A stretch of DNA of 64,000 nt from Risungbinella massiliensis. GTDB lineage: Bacteria; Bacillota; Bacilli; Thermoactinomycetales; Thermoactinomycetaceae. The notes under the pieces are model-generated. The model did not search any database and was not told where the DNA came from. It was given only the letters and a program-made list of their open reading frames with translations. Location of the stretch: contig NZ_LN812103.1 of NCBI RefSeq assembly GCF_000942395.1, positions 377,394-441,393 on the forward strand, read 5' to 3'. Below are positions 45,119-53,777 of this stretch, one piece after another. A program made the translations under genes and the position numbers. Each line of letters starts with the position of its first letter. Position 1 is the first letter of the stretch.

Positions 45119-48100
45119 CTATCCTGCTCTCTGTTTGTTTTCTATTTCGGTTGCTGACTGGCCAACGTTTCCGCTACGAGCTAGTTTATTCCATCCCACC
45201 GTAATACCTTTCAAAGCGAAAAAGATACTTTTACAAACTACGATGGTCATTAAAAGACGATACGCAAAGCGTTGAACAAATAACCATAATAATGGTTTGG
45301 TACTTTCTTTCTCAAAACGAAAGGCAATAAATGCCGCCAGTGTATCAAAAGCGAGGAAAAGCAGGTAAAAAAGTAGTGTGTTTCCGATTTCTCCAGTAAA
45401 AAGACTCACGATACAGAGCAAATCGATGAAAGGCGATAGCATCTGTACCCCATACTGGAACAACCACATATTTGGAAGTGAAATATAGCCAAGTGTACGT
45501 TGTTCTTTGGAGAAAAGAGCTCCACGATGTTTCCATAAGCATTGTAACGTTCCATAAATCCATCTCGTTCTCTGTTTGAGCAAGCTTTTTAGATCCTCTG
45601 GAGCTTCTGTATAGGCATATGCCTTGTCTTCGTAATGAACATGGTAGCCTTTACGTAACAGATTTAATGTAATGTCTGTATCCTCTGCTAGCGTGTCGTG
45701 TTGGAAATATCCTACTTCCTCTATCGCCGATTTTCTCCAAGCACCAATCGCTCCAGGCACGACAGGAATACAGTTCAATTCATCAAAAGCACGGCGCTCT
45801 AAGTTAAAACCTGTTACATATTCTACATGTTGCCAAGTGGTAACGATATTGTTTACATTACCAACCTTTACATTACCCGAAACAGCAGCAACTTCAGGAT
45901 TTTGAAAATGACGCACTAATAAGTTGATTGTGTTCGTAGCAATAATCGTGTCTGCGTCAATAGAGACAATGAGTTCGCCCATTGCTTCTTGATATCCCAA
46001 ATTGATGGCGGCTGTTTTCCCCCCATTGGCTTTTGTTATGACATGCACATTGGGGTGTGATCCAAAATGATTCAGAATGACCTGTTCTGTCTGATCTGTC
46101 GAACCATCATTTATGATAAGGATTTCTAACTTGGCATAATCACTTTGTAATACCGATTCGATCGTTTTTTTGATTACTTTCTCTTCGTTGTAGGCAGCGA
46201 TTACGACACTTACCAATGGCTTGTACGAATTGTGATATTGTGTATAGTTTAATTTTCGCCCACGTTTCCGCATGGTTCTTCTCTGCTTATAGGATAAATA
46301 GATTAAGAACAGTACTCGGATAAAACCGATTCCAATTGCGGTGTAGAATAGAAACTTCAAACTATCTTGGATAAATTCGATCAGGACACACATAAAGGTT
46401 TGAAAAGGTAAAAAGGCTCGATCGGTTACGGTCAGTTTTAGTAGGGACAAATCTCGGGAATGTCCGAGCAACTCTCCCACTGTCACGATCTGATATCCTT
46501 TTTGGTGGAGGGTATCAATCAGTATTGGAAGAGCTTTTACCGTGCTCGTCCGATCTCCTCCCGCATCATGTAATAGGATCATATTGCCATTTTCTAATTG
46601 CTTTTCCACCATTTTGATCATCTCTTGCGGAGAAGGTTTTTGCCAATCCAGTGTATCGATATTTTCCCCGATCATCGTCAACCCAGATTCTTGAGCTCTT
46701 TCAATACTAAGTAGTGCTTTCATCGTAACAGGGTCAGGTGTCGCTTGGTAAGGGGGACGATAGATGTTGGGAGTTCGTTTCGTAATAGCCTGAATCACAC
46801 GGTTTGTTGCATTTAACTCATAGTGAATGCGCTCTTTGATAGAATCTGCTAAGACCGGATGGAAGAATGTATGGTTCCCGAGTTCATGCCCATCCTCATA
46901 CATGGTTTTTACTACTCCTGGGTGAAGCAGAGCATTTTGCCCTAGTAAAAAGAAAGTAGCGGGAACTTTTTTCTCACGTAATATCTTTAAAATATCGTTC
47001 GTATATTCAGGATCTGGACCATCGTCAAAAGTGAGTACCACTTTTTTCTCATAATTGGCACCGAATTTTTGGACGAGAGGGTACTTCGGATAATTAATAT
47101 AGTTTCCCTCTTGAATCCAGCCTTTTTGAGATAAACGTAGCTCTCTTTTTCCGGTGTGAGATTTACTAGAAACCCGTAAAATCTCTCCTTTTCCTGTAAA
47201 AAGAATCGAATTTGCTTGTAATACTTGAAGCTGCTCTTTTGGATTCGAGGTATTTACTATGTCCCAAATAGCTGGATCTTCTGTTCCTAATCTCCAAACA
47301 GCAACTCCCGCAATGGAATTAGCACGAACGGTCCTCAATTGATTGTAAAAAGATAGTGCATCCAAAAACCAAACTTGATGCTCTTCTCCCTCTTTTTGAT
47401 AGCGAAGGTATCCATTGGAGCTGGTTGAATCCCATTGAACTTTCAACTGATTCTTGTCCGCTAACTGCATCACTTCCCGAAACGAGACGGGAGACACCGT
47501 TTCGGTCCCTAAGGTCCAATCATATCCATAGTTTCCAAGGCTCACGATTTGTTTTTCGGCGGGAATAGGAAGTTTGGATAGTGATTGTTCTAACCATGAT
47601 AAAGAAGAGATGGGGCCTGCTTTGCTATCTGTATGGTGCTGGTCATATGCCATCACGATAAAATAATCAGCATAATCGCCCAATTCTTCATAATCAAACC
47701 CTGGGTCATCTAGCGGTATATCTTGTGTTACTTGAAGTCCTGCAGCATGAAATTGCTGATATAGCTCTTTCATAAAAGAGGTGAATAATGGTAGATCGGA
47801 ACTTTCTATATTTTGAAAATCGATGTTGATACCTTGGTACTTTTGAGCTTTGATATCAGTTAATAGTTGTTGAATGAGACGCGATCGTTTTTCAGGATTT
47901 ACGAGAATCGTATGTAAAAGGTCTCCACTCCAATTACCTTTGGTATGTTGGAGATTATTGATCATCGGCATAATGTTGATTTTTTTCTCTTTAGCCAGTT
48001 TGTCTACCATTGGATCTCGGTTGATAACGAGTGAACCATTTTCATCCAAACCGTACCATTCAGGAATGAGTGTATCCATTGTTTCGAGAGCTTTGGATTG

Positions 48101-48745
48101 GGTTAGTTGTGTATAGCTATTTTCATCCCATGGTACATAGAAAGCGTAAGTAGGTACCTTTTTATTAGAATACGTTTTTGGATAAACCGTTTTTTTAGGA
48201 AGATTCGTAAGAGGTTCTTGGATTGGTTTGATATCTTCCTGGACTTCTGTGATGAGAGGTTCCGCTTTCATCGGTTCATATAAGCTACCGATAAAAAAAG
48301 CAGTATTCATCAAGGTGCAAATCAAAATAATAAGAAATGACTTTTTATAAAATTTCCATCGCTTCCCATCATCATAGAAGACAAAGGGCTTTTCTTTTTT
48401 ATCACCAGAAAGTATTCCATCACGGTAATAAGTAAGGAAAAAGAGATAAGCAATGGGGGTAGTGAGAACATAGATTCCATAGTGAATGGTATTCGGGATC
48501 AATTGCTGGAAAAAGTATAGATATACCCATTCACCAGCTACAATCACATAGGAAAGTAGAAAACCAGTAAATAAAGCAAGTAAGTTTAGGCGGAAGAGAA
48601 ATCCTATCAAAATTAGGATCAATCCAATATAAGGATTTCCTTGAAGGAGCCCAAATGCAAAGCCGACCGTGCTAGCAGTAGCTCGTCGTTTAGTAGTTCC
48701 AGTAAAAAACATGGAAAATAGAAAGGAGGCTAGTTGACGTTTCAC
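45119..48745 (-). CDS. GH18-like / polysaccharide deacetylase / GT2 fusion protein
   Basis: 1208 residues from GTG, far longer than single-domain relatives. Order: membrane helices (about 20-165), a glycoside hydrolase 18-like domain (about 198-500; GINIDFQNIE with the acid Glu314), a NodB deacetylase domain (about 565-765; TFDDGPD and metal-site GNHTFFHP His625/His629, plus RPPY), membrane helices (about 790-815), a GT2 synthase domain (about 840-1070; VVIAAYNEEK, DAD 930-932, EDTD, QRTRW 1058-1062), and C-terminal helices. Together these could make, deacetylate and trim a GlcNAc-type polymer such as poly-beta-1,6-GlcNAc; product identity is inference. Confidence 0.92.
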   Translation of the reverse strand: MKRQLASFLFSMFFTGTTKRRATASTVGFAFGLLQGNPYIGLILILIGFLFRLNLLALFTGFLLSYVIVAGEWVYLYFFQQLIPNTIHYGIYVLTTPIAYLFFLTYYRDGILSGDKKEKPFVFYDDGKRWKFYKKSFLIILICTLMNTAFFIGSLYEPMKAEPLITEVQEDIKPIQEPLTNLPKKTVYPKTYSNKKVPTYAFYVPWDENSYTQLTQSKALETMDTLIPEWYGLDENGSLVINRDPMVDKLAKEKKINIMPMINNLQHTKGNWSGDLLHTILVNPEKRSRLIQQLLTDIKAQKYQGINIDFQNIESSDLPLFTSFMKELYQQFHAAGLQVTQDIPLDDPGFDYEELGDYADYFIVMAYDQHHTDSKAGPISSLSWLEQSLSKLPIPAEKQIVSLGNYGYDWTLGTETVSPVSFREVMQLADKNQLKVQWDSTSSNGYLRYQKEGEEHQVWFLDALSFYNQLRTVRANSIAGVAVWRLGTEDPAIWDIVNTSNPKEQLQVLQANSILFTGKGEILRVSSKSHTGKRELRLSQKGWIQEGNYINYPKYPLVQKFGANYEKKVVLTFDDGPDPEYTNDILKILREKKVPATFFLLGQNALLHPGVVKTMYEDGHELGNHTFFHPVLADSIKERIHYELNATNRVIQAITKRTPNIYRPPYQATPDPVTMKALLSIERAQESGLTMIGENIDTLDWQKPSPQEMIKMVEKQLENGNMILLHDAGGDRTSTVKALPILIDTLHQKGYQIVTVGELLGHSRDLSLLKLTVTDRAFLPFQTFMCVLIEFIQDSLKFLFYTAIGIGFIRVLFLIYLSYKQRRTMRKRGRKLNYTQYHNSYKPLVSVVIAAYNEEKVIKKTIESVLQSDYAKLEILIINDGSTDQTEQVILNHFGSHPNVHVITKANGGKTAAINLGYQEAMGELIVSIDADTIIATNTINLLVRHFQNPEVAAVSGNVKVGNVNNIVTTWQHVEYVTGFNLERRAFDELNCIPVVPGAIGAWRKSAIEEVGYFQHDTLAEDTDITLNLLRKGYHVHYEDKAYAYTEAPEDLKSLLKQRTRWIYGTLQCLWKHRGALFSKEQRTLGYISLPNMWLFQYGVQMLSPFIDLLCIVSLFTGEIGNTLLFYLLFLAFDTLAAFIAFRFEKESTKPLLWLFVQRFAYRLLMTIVVCKSIFFALKGITVGWNKLARSGNVGQSATEIENKQRAG

Positions 48746-48882
48746 AATTTTCAGGCCCTCACTTTATTTTGTTGTATTTTGAAATAATAACATGTATGTA
48801 AGATATATTTTTAATATTGTATGTATAAATAATAAAGGTTTTATTGCAATAAATTTTTTGTTATTCCTAGTATCAATCAACA

Positions 48883-48915
48883 AAAAAGATCAGAGCATAT
48901 TGGCTCTGATCTTTT
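48883..48915 (-). terminator. terminator overlapping EamA gene end
   Basis: AAAAGATCAGAGC pairs with GCTCTGATCTTTT around ATATTG; the gene's last codons lie in this stem. Confidence 0.85.
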
Positions 48916-49831
48916 CGATCTGCTCTTCTTGCATTATAGGAGAGACTGGTTTCTTGCGTTTCCATTTGATTTCGGCAATTACTACACCAATTAGGATCAA
49001 GAAGACTCCTACCCAACGAATCCAAGTTACATCTTCGTGAAGAACAAATGCGGAACAAATGATAACGACAGGTAACTCTAAGCTACCTAAGATGGAGGTT
49101 AGTCCGGATCCCACATAGCGAACAGCAGTATTAAACATAAAATAAGGGATTGCTACACCGCATATACCGATTGCGAGTCCCCACATCCAGATCGTAGAAG
49201 TAAAATCATTTGCTTGAAATGCCTCTATTGGTGGATAAAAAGTCATGATCATTATGAAAGAACCTAGTGTCATCCAAACGGTTTTGGCTCGGACAGTGAG
49301 ATCATTGGCAACATTACCGCTTACAAAGATCATGGAGGAGTAGGTAAAAGCAGAGCCGAGTCCCAATAATATGCCGGCAATGGAAATTTCTCGTAACTCA
49401 GTCCAAGACAGATCTGCTGAGAAAATCGTTCCCACTAAGATAACAGAGACGGATAGAAGTTGATTCCATTTGGGCATCTGTTTTTTGGTCAGCGATTCTA
49501 GTAATACTCCGATCCAAGTGAATTGAAATAAGAGAATAATGGCTAGGGAAGCAGGTAGCAACGATAAGGATTGATAGTAAAACACCGAAGTCAGACTAGA
49601 GATCACTCCACCAAACATCAAAATCAGTTTGGTCTTGTGGGGAACTTGTACAACGTTGCGCCAATCTTGTAGCCCAACAACCAGCAAGAGGCTCGTACCC
49701 ACAATAGACTGCATCCCAATTACTAATTCTGCGCTCATACCCACTGCATATGCGATTTTTACAAGTAGACTAACTAACCCAAAAAAAGTTGCTGCGATTA
49801 AAACCCAAATGCTTGCTTTGGTTCGATTCAT
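48890..49831 (-). CDS. EamA/DMT-family transporter
   Basis: About 313 residues with ten hydrophobic helices arranged as two EamA repeats (about 8-140 and 155-290). Typical segments: FFGLVSLLVKIAYAVGMSAE in repeat 1 and GLTSILGSLELPVVIICSAF with VLHEDVTWIRWVGVFLILIG in repeat 2. The TATGGAGG ribosome site lies after an upstream ATG (49849), so ATG 49831 is preferred. Family members export metabolites or amino acids; substrate unknown. Confidence 0.87.
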   Translation of the reverse strand: MNRTKASIWVLIAATFFGLVSLLVKIAYAVGMSAELVIGMQSIVGTSLLLVVGLQDWRNVVQVPHKTKLILMFGGVISSLTSVFYYQSLSLLPASLAIILLFQFTWIGVLLESLTKKQMPKWNQLLSVSVILVGTIFSADLSWTELREISIAGILLGLGSAFTYSSMIFVSGNVANDLTVRAKTVWMTLGSFIMIMTFYPPIEAFQANDFTSTIWMWGLAIGICGVAIPYFMFNTAVRYVGSGLTSILGSLELPVVIICSAFVLHEDVTWIRWVGVFLILIGVVIAEIKWKRKKPVSPIMQEEQIEKIRANML

Positions 49832-50167
49832 GAGAAACAGTGCCTCCATATCCTAATTTATTTTTAGAATTTACATTTGTTTTCGACAAAAATAAGTTAT
49901 ATTTTTAGAACGACTAGAACAGTATAGCAAGGCGTAATCCCTTTGAATAGCCGGTTTCTCTGCATTATTGAGTTAGTAAGATAAAGAGGAAAAGAGTGAT
50001 AAAATAGTGGCATTACCGAAATTTTCATTTTTGAGTATGAGAAAGAAACAAAATTCGAATATATTGAGGATTAGAAAGTCTTAACACGAGATAAACGGAT
50101 TGAAGTAGGTTTAATACCGAAAGCCAAACTCAACCGAAACATAAAATATATAGTGAAGGAGAGAACT
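49832..50167. other. intergenic, nothing recognised
   Basis: About 336 bases between the divergent EamA gene and the 50168 gene. AT-rich, short open frames only, no convincing RNA or repeat. It must hold both promoters, which I cannot place confidently. Confidence 0.5.
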
Positions 50168-50413
50168 ATGTTCACATCACAAGAGATGCAATTACTACAT
50201 GATCTTATAAGTGAGAAGGAAAAGGCAATTAAAGATGGTGTTAGAGAGGCATTAGATCATGATATTGATCTTGCTAGAAAAGGAATTAATGTTTTGTCGG
50301 AACTTACTACACTACATAAGAAGGTACAACAACTAAAATATCATTTGGAAAAAGAGGCAGAGGAAAAGAAGACAGGTAACCATATTTCAACGAAGTCTGT
50401 TATCAAAAAATAA
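50168..50413 (+). CDS. small helical protein, unknown function
   Basis: 81 residues from ATG 50168 with AAGGAGAG upstream. Highly charged coiled-coil (QEMQLLHDLISEKEKAIKDG, LTTLHKKVQQLKYHLEKEAE). No signal or membrane segment. Terminator follows. Not recognised. Confidence 0.6.
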   Translation: MFTSQEMQLLHDLISEKEKAIKDGVREALDHDIDLARKGINVLSELTTLHKKVQQLKYHLEKEAEEKKTGNHISTKSVIKK

Positions 50414-50441
50414 AATTTAATATGTTAATTACATTGATCAC

Positions 50442-50478
50442 GCCAAACAGCCCTCCTATTTGAAGGGGGCTGTTTGGT
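50442..50478 (+). terminator. terminator after 50168 gene
   Basis: CCAAACAGCCC pairs with GGGCTGTTTGG, extended by G-T pairs. Confidence 0.85.
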
Positions 50479-50543
50479 ATGTTTAACTATTTATTCTATG
50501 ATTTTGGAACCAAACCACTGCAAAGTCTAGCATTTTCACTATG

Positions 50544-50636
50544 ATAGCTTTTTGTATAAATCAAAGTTAGACATAGGCGCATCTCAAAAGGGGAAAACCT
50601 CTGGCTTTAGCTTCATTATGCGATATGCTCTATAAA
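50544..50636 (+). repeat. inverted repeat element, left copy
   Basis: The segment reads ATAGCTT, TATAAATCAAAGTTAGACAT, AGGCGC, then CCTCTGGCTTTAG and ends ATGCTCTATA. In reverse complement the same order recurs at 51876-51952, without the 16 bases (ATCTCAAAAGGGGAAAA region) that interrupt this copy. The two copies flank the PTS EIIC-like gene. Confidence 0.7.
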
Positions 50637-50841
50637 TAAAATTCTGAAGGAAATCTTTTGCTTTCACCTCTGTGGACAGTTTGTGTAAATGCCCAGAAGT
50701 CCAGGGTTATCAACCATCTTACTCATTAGAATGAATCAACGCTTTTTTGCATATTTGCATATTCGCGGTAAAGCGTTGTTGACTGTTAGTAAATTACTCT
50801 CTATAATGATGTAAATTATGAACGAGATGGGGGTTGGTAGA

Positions 50842-51879
50842 ATGAAAGATTTCTTCAGTAAATTGTTAACTGGAATGAGTATTGGGATCGTCGTTTCCTT
50901 AATCCCGAATGCTCTCATAGGGGAAATCCTTAAATTATTGATCCCTCATTTTCCAGTATTACAGCATGTATTCGATATCACGATGTTTGTGATGAGTTTG
51001 TTACCTGTAATGATTGGTGTGATGGTCGGGGTTACATTTCAATTATCGCCGATCCAAATAGCAAGTATCGGTATTTCGGCAATGGTCGGTAGTGGTGCTA
51101 TTCAAAAAACTGCTGAAGGCTTATTTGCACTCAATGGCATTGGAATCGTGATTAATACTGGATTTACAGCTGCATTGACTGTTCTATTCGTTCAATGGAT
51201 CGGGAATCGATTTAAAGAGTATTCCATTCTTTTGATGCCGACTCTAAGCATTTTAATCCCAGGGATGATTGGCTATTTGACCCTACCATATGTAAAAACT
51301 TCTACTGGTATCATAGGTGTTGCTATTGATAATGTGACGACACTACAACCTATTGTAATGGGGGCAATTATTGCAGTTGTTTTCTGTGTCATCATCCTTT
51401 CTCCTATCTCAACTGTAGGGGTAGCAACTGTGATCATGCTTTCCGGTGTTGGATCGGGTGCAGCAAATCTAGGAATTGTAGCAGCAGGTGTAGGTTTCGC
51501 CTTCGCAAGCTATAAAGCAAACTCGCTTGGAACGGCATTAGCGCATGTAGTAGGTTCTCCCAAAATTCAAATGAGAAACTTCTTTATGAAACCAGTGATC
51601 GCTTTTCCTATGTTGATCACTGCCGCGATTCTTGGAGCTTTGGCTGGAGTGTTAAATATTCAAGGTACTCCTTATAGTGCTGGTTTTGGTTTATCGGGTT
51701 TTGTTGGACCGCTAAATTATATGAATTTAGTGGAAGGCGGATGGACCACTAAAAATGTTTCCATTATGCTTAGCACTTTCTTTATTTTTCCGATTCTATT
51801 AAATCTTGGTCTTATTTATATTTTCTCCAAAAAATTAAAAGTAATAAAAACAGAAGACTATAAATTGAGTTTTGATTAA
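50842..51879 (+). CDS. PTS EIIC-like membrane permease (PTS_EIIC_2 type)
   Basis: 345 residues from ATG 50842, chosen because GGGGGTTGG lies upstream and homologues start MKDF. About ten hydrophobic helices, Gly/Ala-rich, with IASIGISAMVGSGAIQKTAE, GAANLGIVAAGVGFAFASYK and IQGTPYSAGFGLSGFVGPLN. Resembles the stand-alone PTS_EIIC_2 membrane proteins of staphylococci and bacilli, not linked to IIA/IIB genes here. Transport substrate unknown. Flanked by inverted repeats and overlapped at its stop by the right copy. Confidence 0.8.
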   Translation: MKDFFSKLLTGMSIGIVVSLIPNALIGEILKLLIPHFPVLQHVFDITMFVMSLLPVMIGVMVGVTFQLSPIQIASIGISAMVGSGAIQKTAEGLFALNGIGIVINTGFTAALTVLFVQWIGNRFKEYSILLMPTLSILIPGMIGYLTLPYVKTSTGIIGVAIDNVTTLQPIVMGAIIAVVFCVIILSPISTVGVATVIMLSGVGSGAANLGIVAAGVGFAFASYKANSLGTALAHVVGSPKIQMRNFFMKPVIAFPMLITAAILGALAGVLNIQGTPYSAGFGLSGFVGPLNYMNLVEGGWTTKNVSIMLSTFFIFPILLNLGLIYIFSKKLKVIKTEDYKLSFD

Positions 51880-51952
51880 TAGAGCATGTTGCGTAAATTG
51901 CCTAAAGCCAGAGGCGCGCCTATGTTTAACTTTGATTTATGCAACAAGCTAT
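51876..51952 (-). repeat. inverted repeat element, right copy
   Basis: Reverse complement of the left copy: ATAGCTTGTTGCATAAATCA, AAGTTAAACATAGGCGCG, CCTCTGGCTTTAGG and ATGCTCT. Its own ends GTTGCGTAAAT and ATTTATGCAAC are inverted with one mismatch. It begins in the stop codon of the EIIC gene. Confidence 0.7.
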
Positions 51953-52025
51953 AATACTCATAAAGTCTTATGAAAAAGAATGTATGCAAAAAATAGAATG
52001 AAGATAGTTTGGATACAAATCACCA

Positions 52026-52066
52026 AAAGAAACAGACCTCGCTAAAATAGAGAGGTCTGTTTCTTT
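52026..52066. terminator. bidirectional terminator
   Basis: AAAGAAACAGACCTC pairs perfectly with GAGGTCTGTTTCTTT. Confidence 0.9.
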
Positions 52067-52096
52067 GTTTAGGTCTTATTTTCAAGACGACTGTGT

Positions 52097-52906
52097 TTAT
52101 TCTGTTTTATCATTTCGAAACCACTTCATAGCAAAGTCAACCGCTTGTGGCTGAGAAAAGAACTTGGCCGAAGCGAGTCCTACTTTTCCCATTGATACAC
52201 AACCAGTCTTTTCAAAATCGCTTCCAATCTGATGAAATAGCTCCACTTCAAATTCAATATTTTGAAAGGTTCTCCATACTCGCTTTTCTCCTTTTTTGAT
52301 AGGAGATCCTTCTGTAATCAGAAGTTGATTTGGCTTTTCATATTCAGCTAGGTGAAATGAGGTATTTCGATCATAGCCAACACCAAGCAATAGTACGGAA
52401 CCACCCAATTGATAGATTTTTGCTAGTGGTGATTCTTGTCCTAGACCATTATTTAGTGAATGGTTAGCAGTTACAAACTCTGCTTGTTTGCCCCATGCGG
52501 TAAAAGAGCAGGTAGGATGATAGCTTCTCCTCACACTAGGCATCGTTCGGAATAATTCAGGAACTTTTCCTATGCCACGAGTAGGGGTGATGGCAGGATC
52601 AAATACTGGCATATAGGCACGTATAGTATCCCACCAATCACTTGGAACCGGTACACTCTGCCACAAGGCGGGATCAGAATAATCACTAGAAAAGGCTGGC
52701 ATCACAATGGTTCCCTCTGGCGTAATAACCTTCATCAATGCTTGGATCACTGCAACAGGTCCTCCACATACAAATCCAAGAGAGCTAAGGGAGGTATGAA
52801 CCATGATGGTCATACCACTCTCTAGACCGAGTTGTTCTAAATCATGTGCAATGCTATCTATCGTATTGGGATATGGGGATTGTTGTATAGTGCTGAGTTC
52901 GTTCAA
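52097..52906 (-). CDS. AAC(3)-family N-acetyltransferase (YokD-like)
   Basis: 269 residues from TTG with TGGAGG 8 bases upstream. Antibiotic_NAT fold: MIMVHTSLSSLG-type start (TIMVHTSLSSLGFVCGGP), TIVMPAFSSDYSDP, ITPTRGIGKVPELFRTMP, RRSYHPTCSFTAWG, and LLLGVGYDRNTSFHLAEY with the conserved His. Family members acetylate aminoglycosides at N3, but Bacillus YokD-type proteins often show no resistance phenotype. Cytoplasmic, acetyl-CoA-dependent. Confidence 0.9.
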   Translation of the reverse strand: MNELSTIQQSPYPNTIDSIAHDLEQLGLESGMTIMVHTSLSSLGFVCGGPVAVIQALMKVITPEGTIVMPAFSSDYSDPALWQSVPVPSDWWDTIRAYMPVFDPAITPTRGIGKVPELFRTMPSVRRSYHPTCSFTAWGKQAEFVTANHSLNNGLGQESPLAKIYQLGGSVLLLGVGYDRNTSFHLAEYEKPNQLLITEGSPIKKGEKRVWRTFQNIEFEVELFHQIGSDFEKTGCVSMGKVGLASAKFFSQPQAVDFAMKWFRNDKTE

Positions 52907-52986
52907 AATAGAAACCTCCAGTTATGTAATAAAAAAATATTATACATATCGTTACGACTACTACCCTAGGAATGAAATCATATCTA

Positions 52987-53595
52987 CTACTGCTGAATAG
53001 GGGTAAAACCTAATGCTCGAACTGGACCCATCGTGATCACTTTCGAAAGTAAGGAAGCCATATGTTCTGGTGAGAAAATCATATTTTGGTCGAGCCACCA
53101 GACAATCATTCCGACGAAAGCGGAGGAGGTAAATTGGATATATATTTCTTTGGGGATCGATAGCTCTTCTTCTGGAATACGGAATTCTAAAATCGCTCGT
53201 TGCAATTTTTCTTTCATCACTTGTTGTATTCGAAAATAAAAGTTAGGAACGCCATGTTGTCCTAACATCGCCCGATAAAAGAGGGCGTTTTTTTGTATAT
53301 GTTGGCAAACGTTCACTATCGTGTTTTGTAGTTTGGATACATTCACTTGCCTTTCTTGATTCAATGACAATTGAACGGTGTCAGATAGCTCTTGTAGAGT
53401 CTCCTCACTGATTTTGGCAAGTAAGTTGTGTTTGTCCGTGTAGTGTAAATAAAAAGTAGCGCGATTGATCATAGCATGGTTGGCAATGTGTTGGATTGTG
53501 ATAGATTCGTATCCTTTTTCTAAGATTAGCTCTAGAAATGCATCCCGAATCATCTTGCGAGTTCGGATAATTCGAAGGTCTGTTTTTTTCGTCAT
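52987..53595 (-). CDS. TetR/AcrR-family regulator
   Basis: 202 residues; N-terminal helix-turn-helix (about 12-60; LILEKGYESITIQHIANHAM, NRATFYLHYTDKHNLLAKI), then a ligand-binding helical domain ending FMGPVRALGF. Ribosome site CAGGAGC before ATG. Divergent from the ABC-2/YhgE-like permease at 53778, which it probably represses. Confidence 0.92.
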   Translation of the reverse strand: MTKKTDLRIIRTRKMIRDAFLELILEKGYESITIQHIANHAMINRATFYLHYTDKHNLLAKISEETLQELSDTVQLSLNQERQVNVSKLQNTIVNVCQHIQKNALFYRAMLGQHGVPNFYFRIQQVMKEKLQRAILEFRIPEEELSIPKEIYIQFTSSAFVGMIVWWLDQNMIFSPEHMASLLSKVITMGPVRALGFTPIQQ

Positions 53596-53682
53596 GTTAA
53601 TAGCTCCTGTCGATTATCTCTCTGTTAATTTACAAATATTCTTCCTTTGTTGGATAAGTGATAATTTATATTTTTTTGCGCA

Positions 53683-53710
53683 TTGAGTATGAAAGAGAGA
53701 TCTCTATAAT
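53683..53710 (+). promoter_or_regulatory. promoter of 53778 gene with palindrome
   Basis: TTGAGT (53683-53688), 16 bases, TATAAT (53705-53710). AGAGATCTCT (53696-53705) is a perfect palindrome over the -10 edge, a likely repressor-binding position. Confidence 0.55.
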
Positions 53711-53734
53711 GAGATTGTAATCGACAAATGATGA

Positions 53735-53756
53735 AATAAACAACAAATTGTTTATT
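53735..53756. promoter_or_regulatory. candidate TetR operator
   Basis: AATAAACAAC and ATTGTTTATT are inverted arms around AA with one mismatch (22-base dyad), just downstream of the promoter and 8 bases before the ribosome site. Confidence 0.45.
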
Positions 53757-53777
53757 TTTTATTGGAGGAACATATTA

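Noticed and set aside
44994-45275. 93-residue plus-strand frame with AAGGTGG ribosome site
   Set aside because: It reads through the terminator of the fusion gene and then antisense to its 3' end; only the first 42 residues look possible, so it was not listed as a gene.
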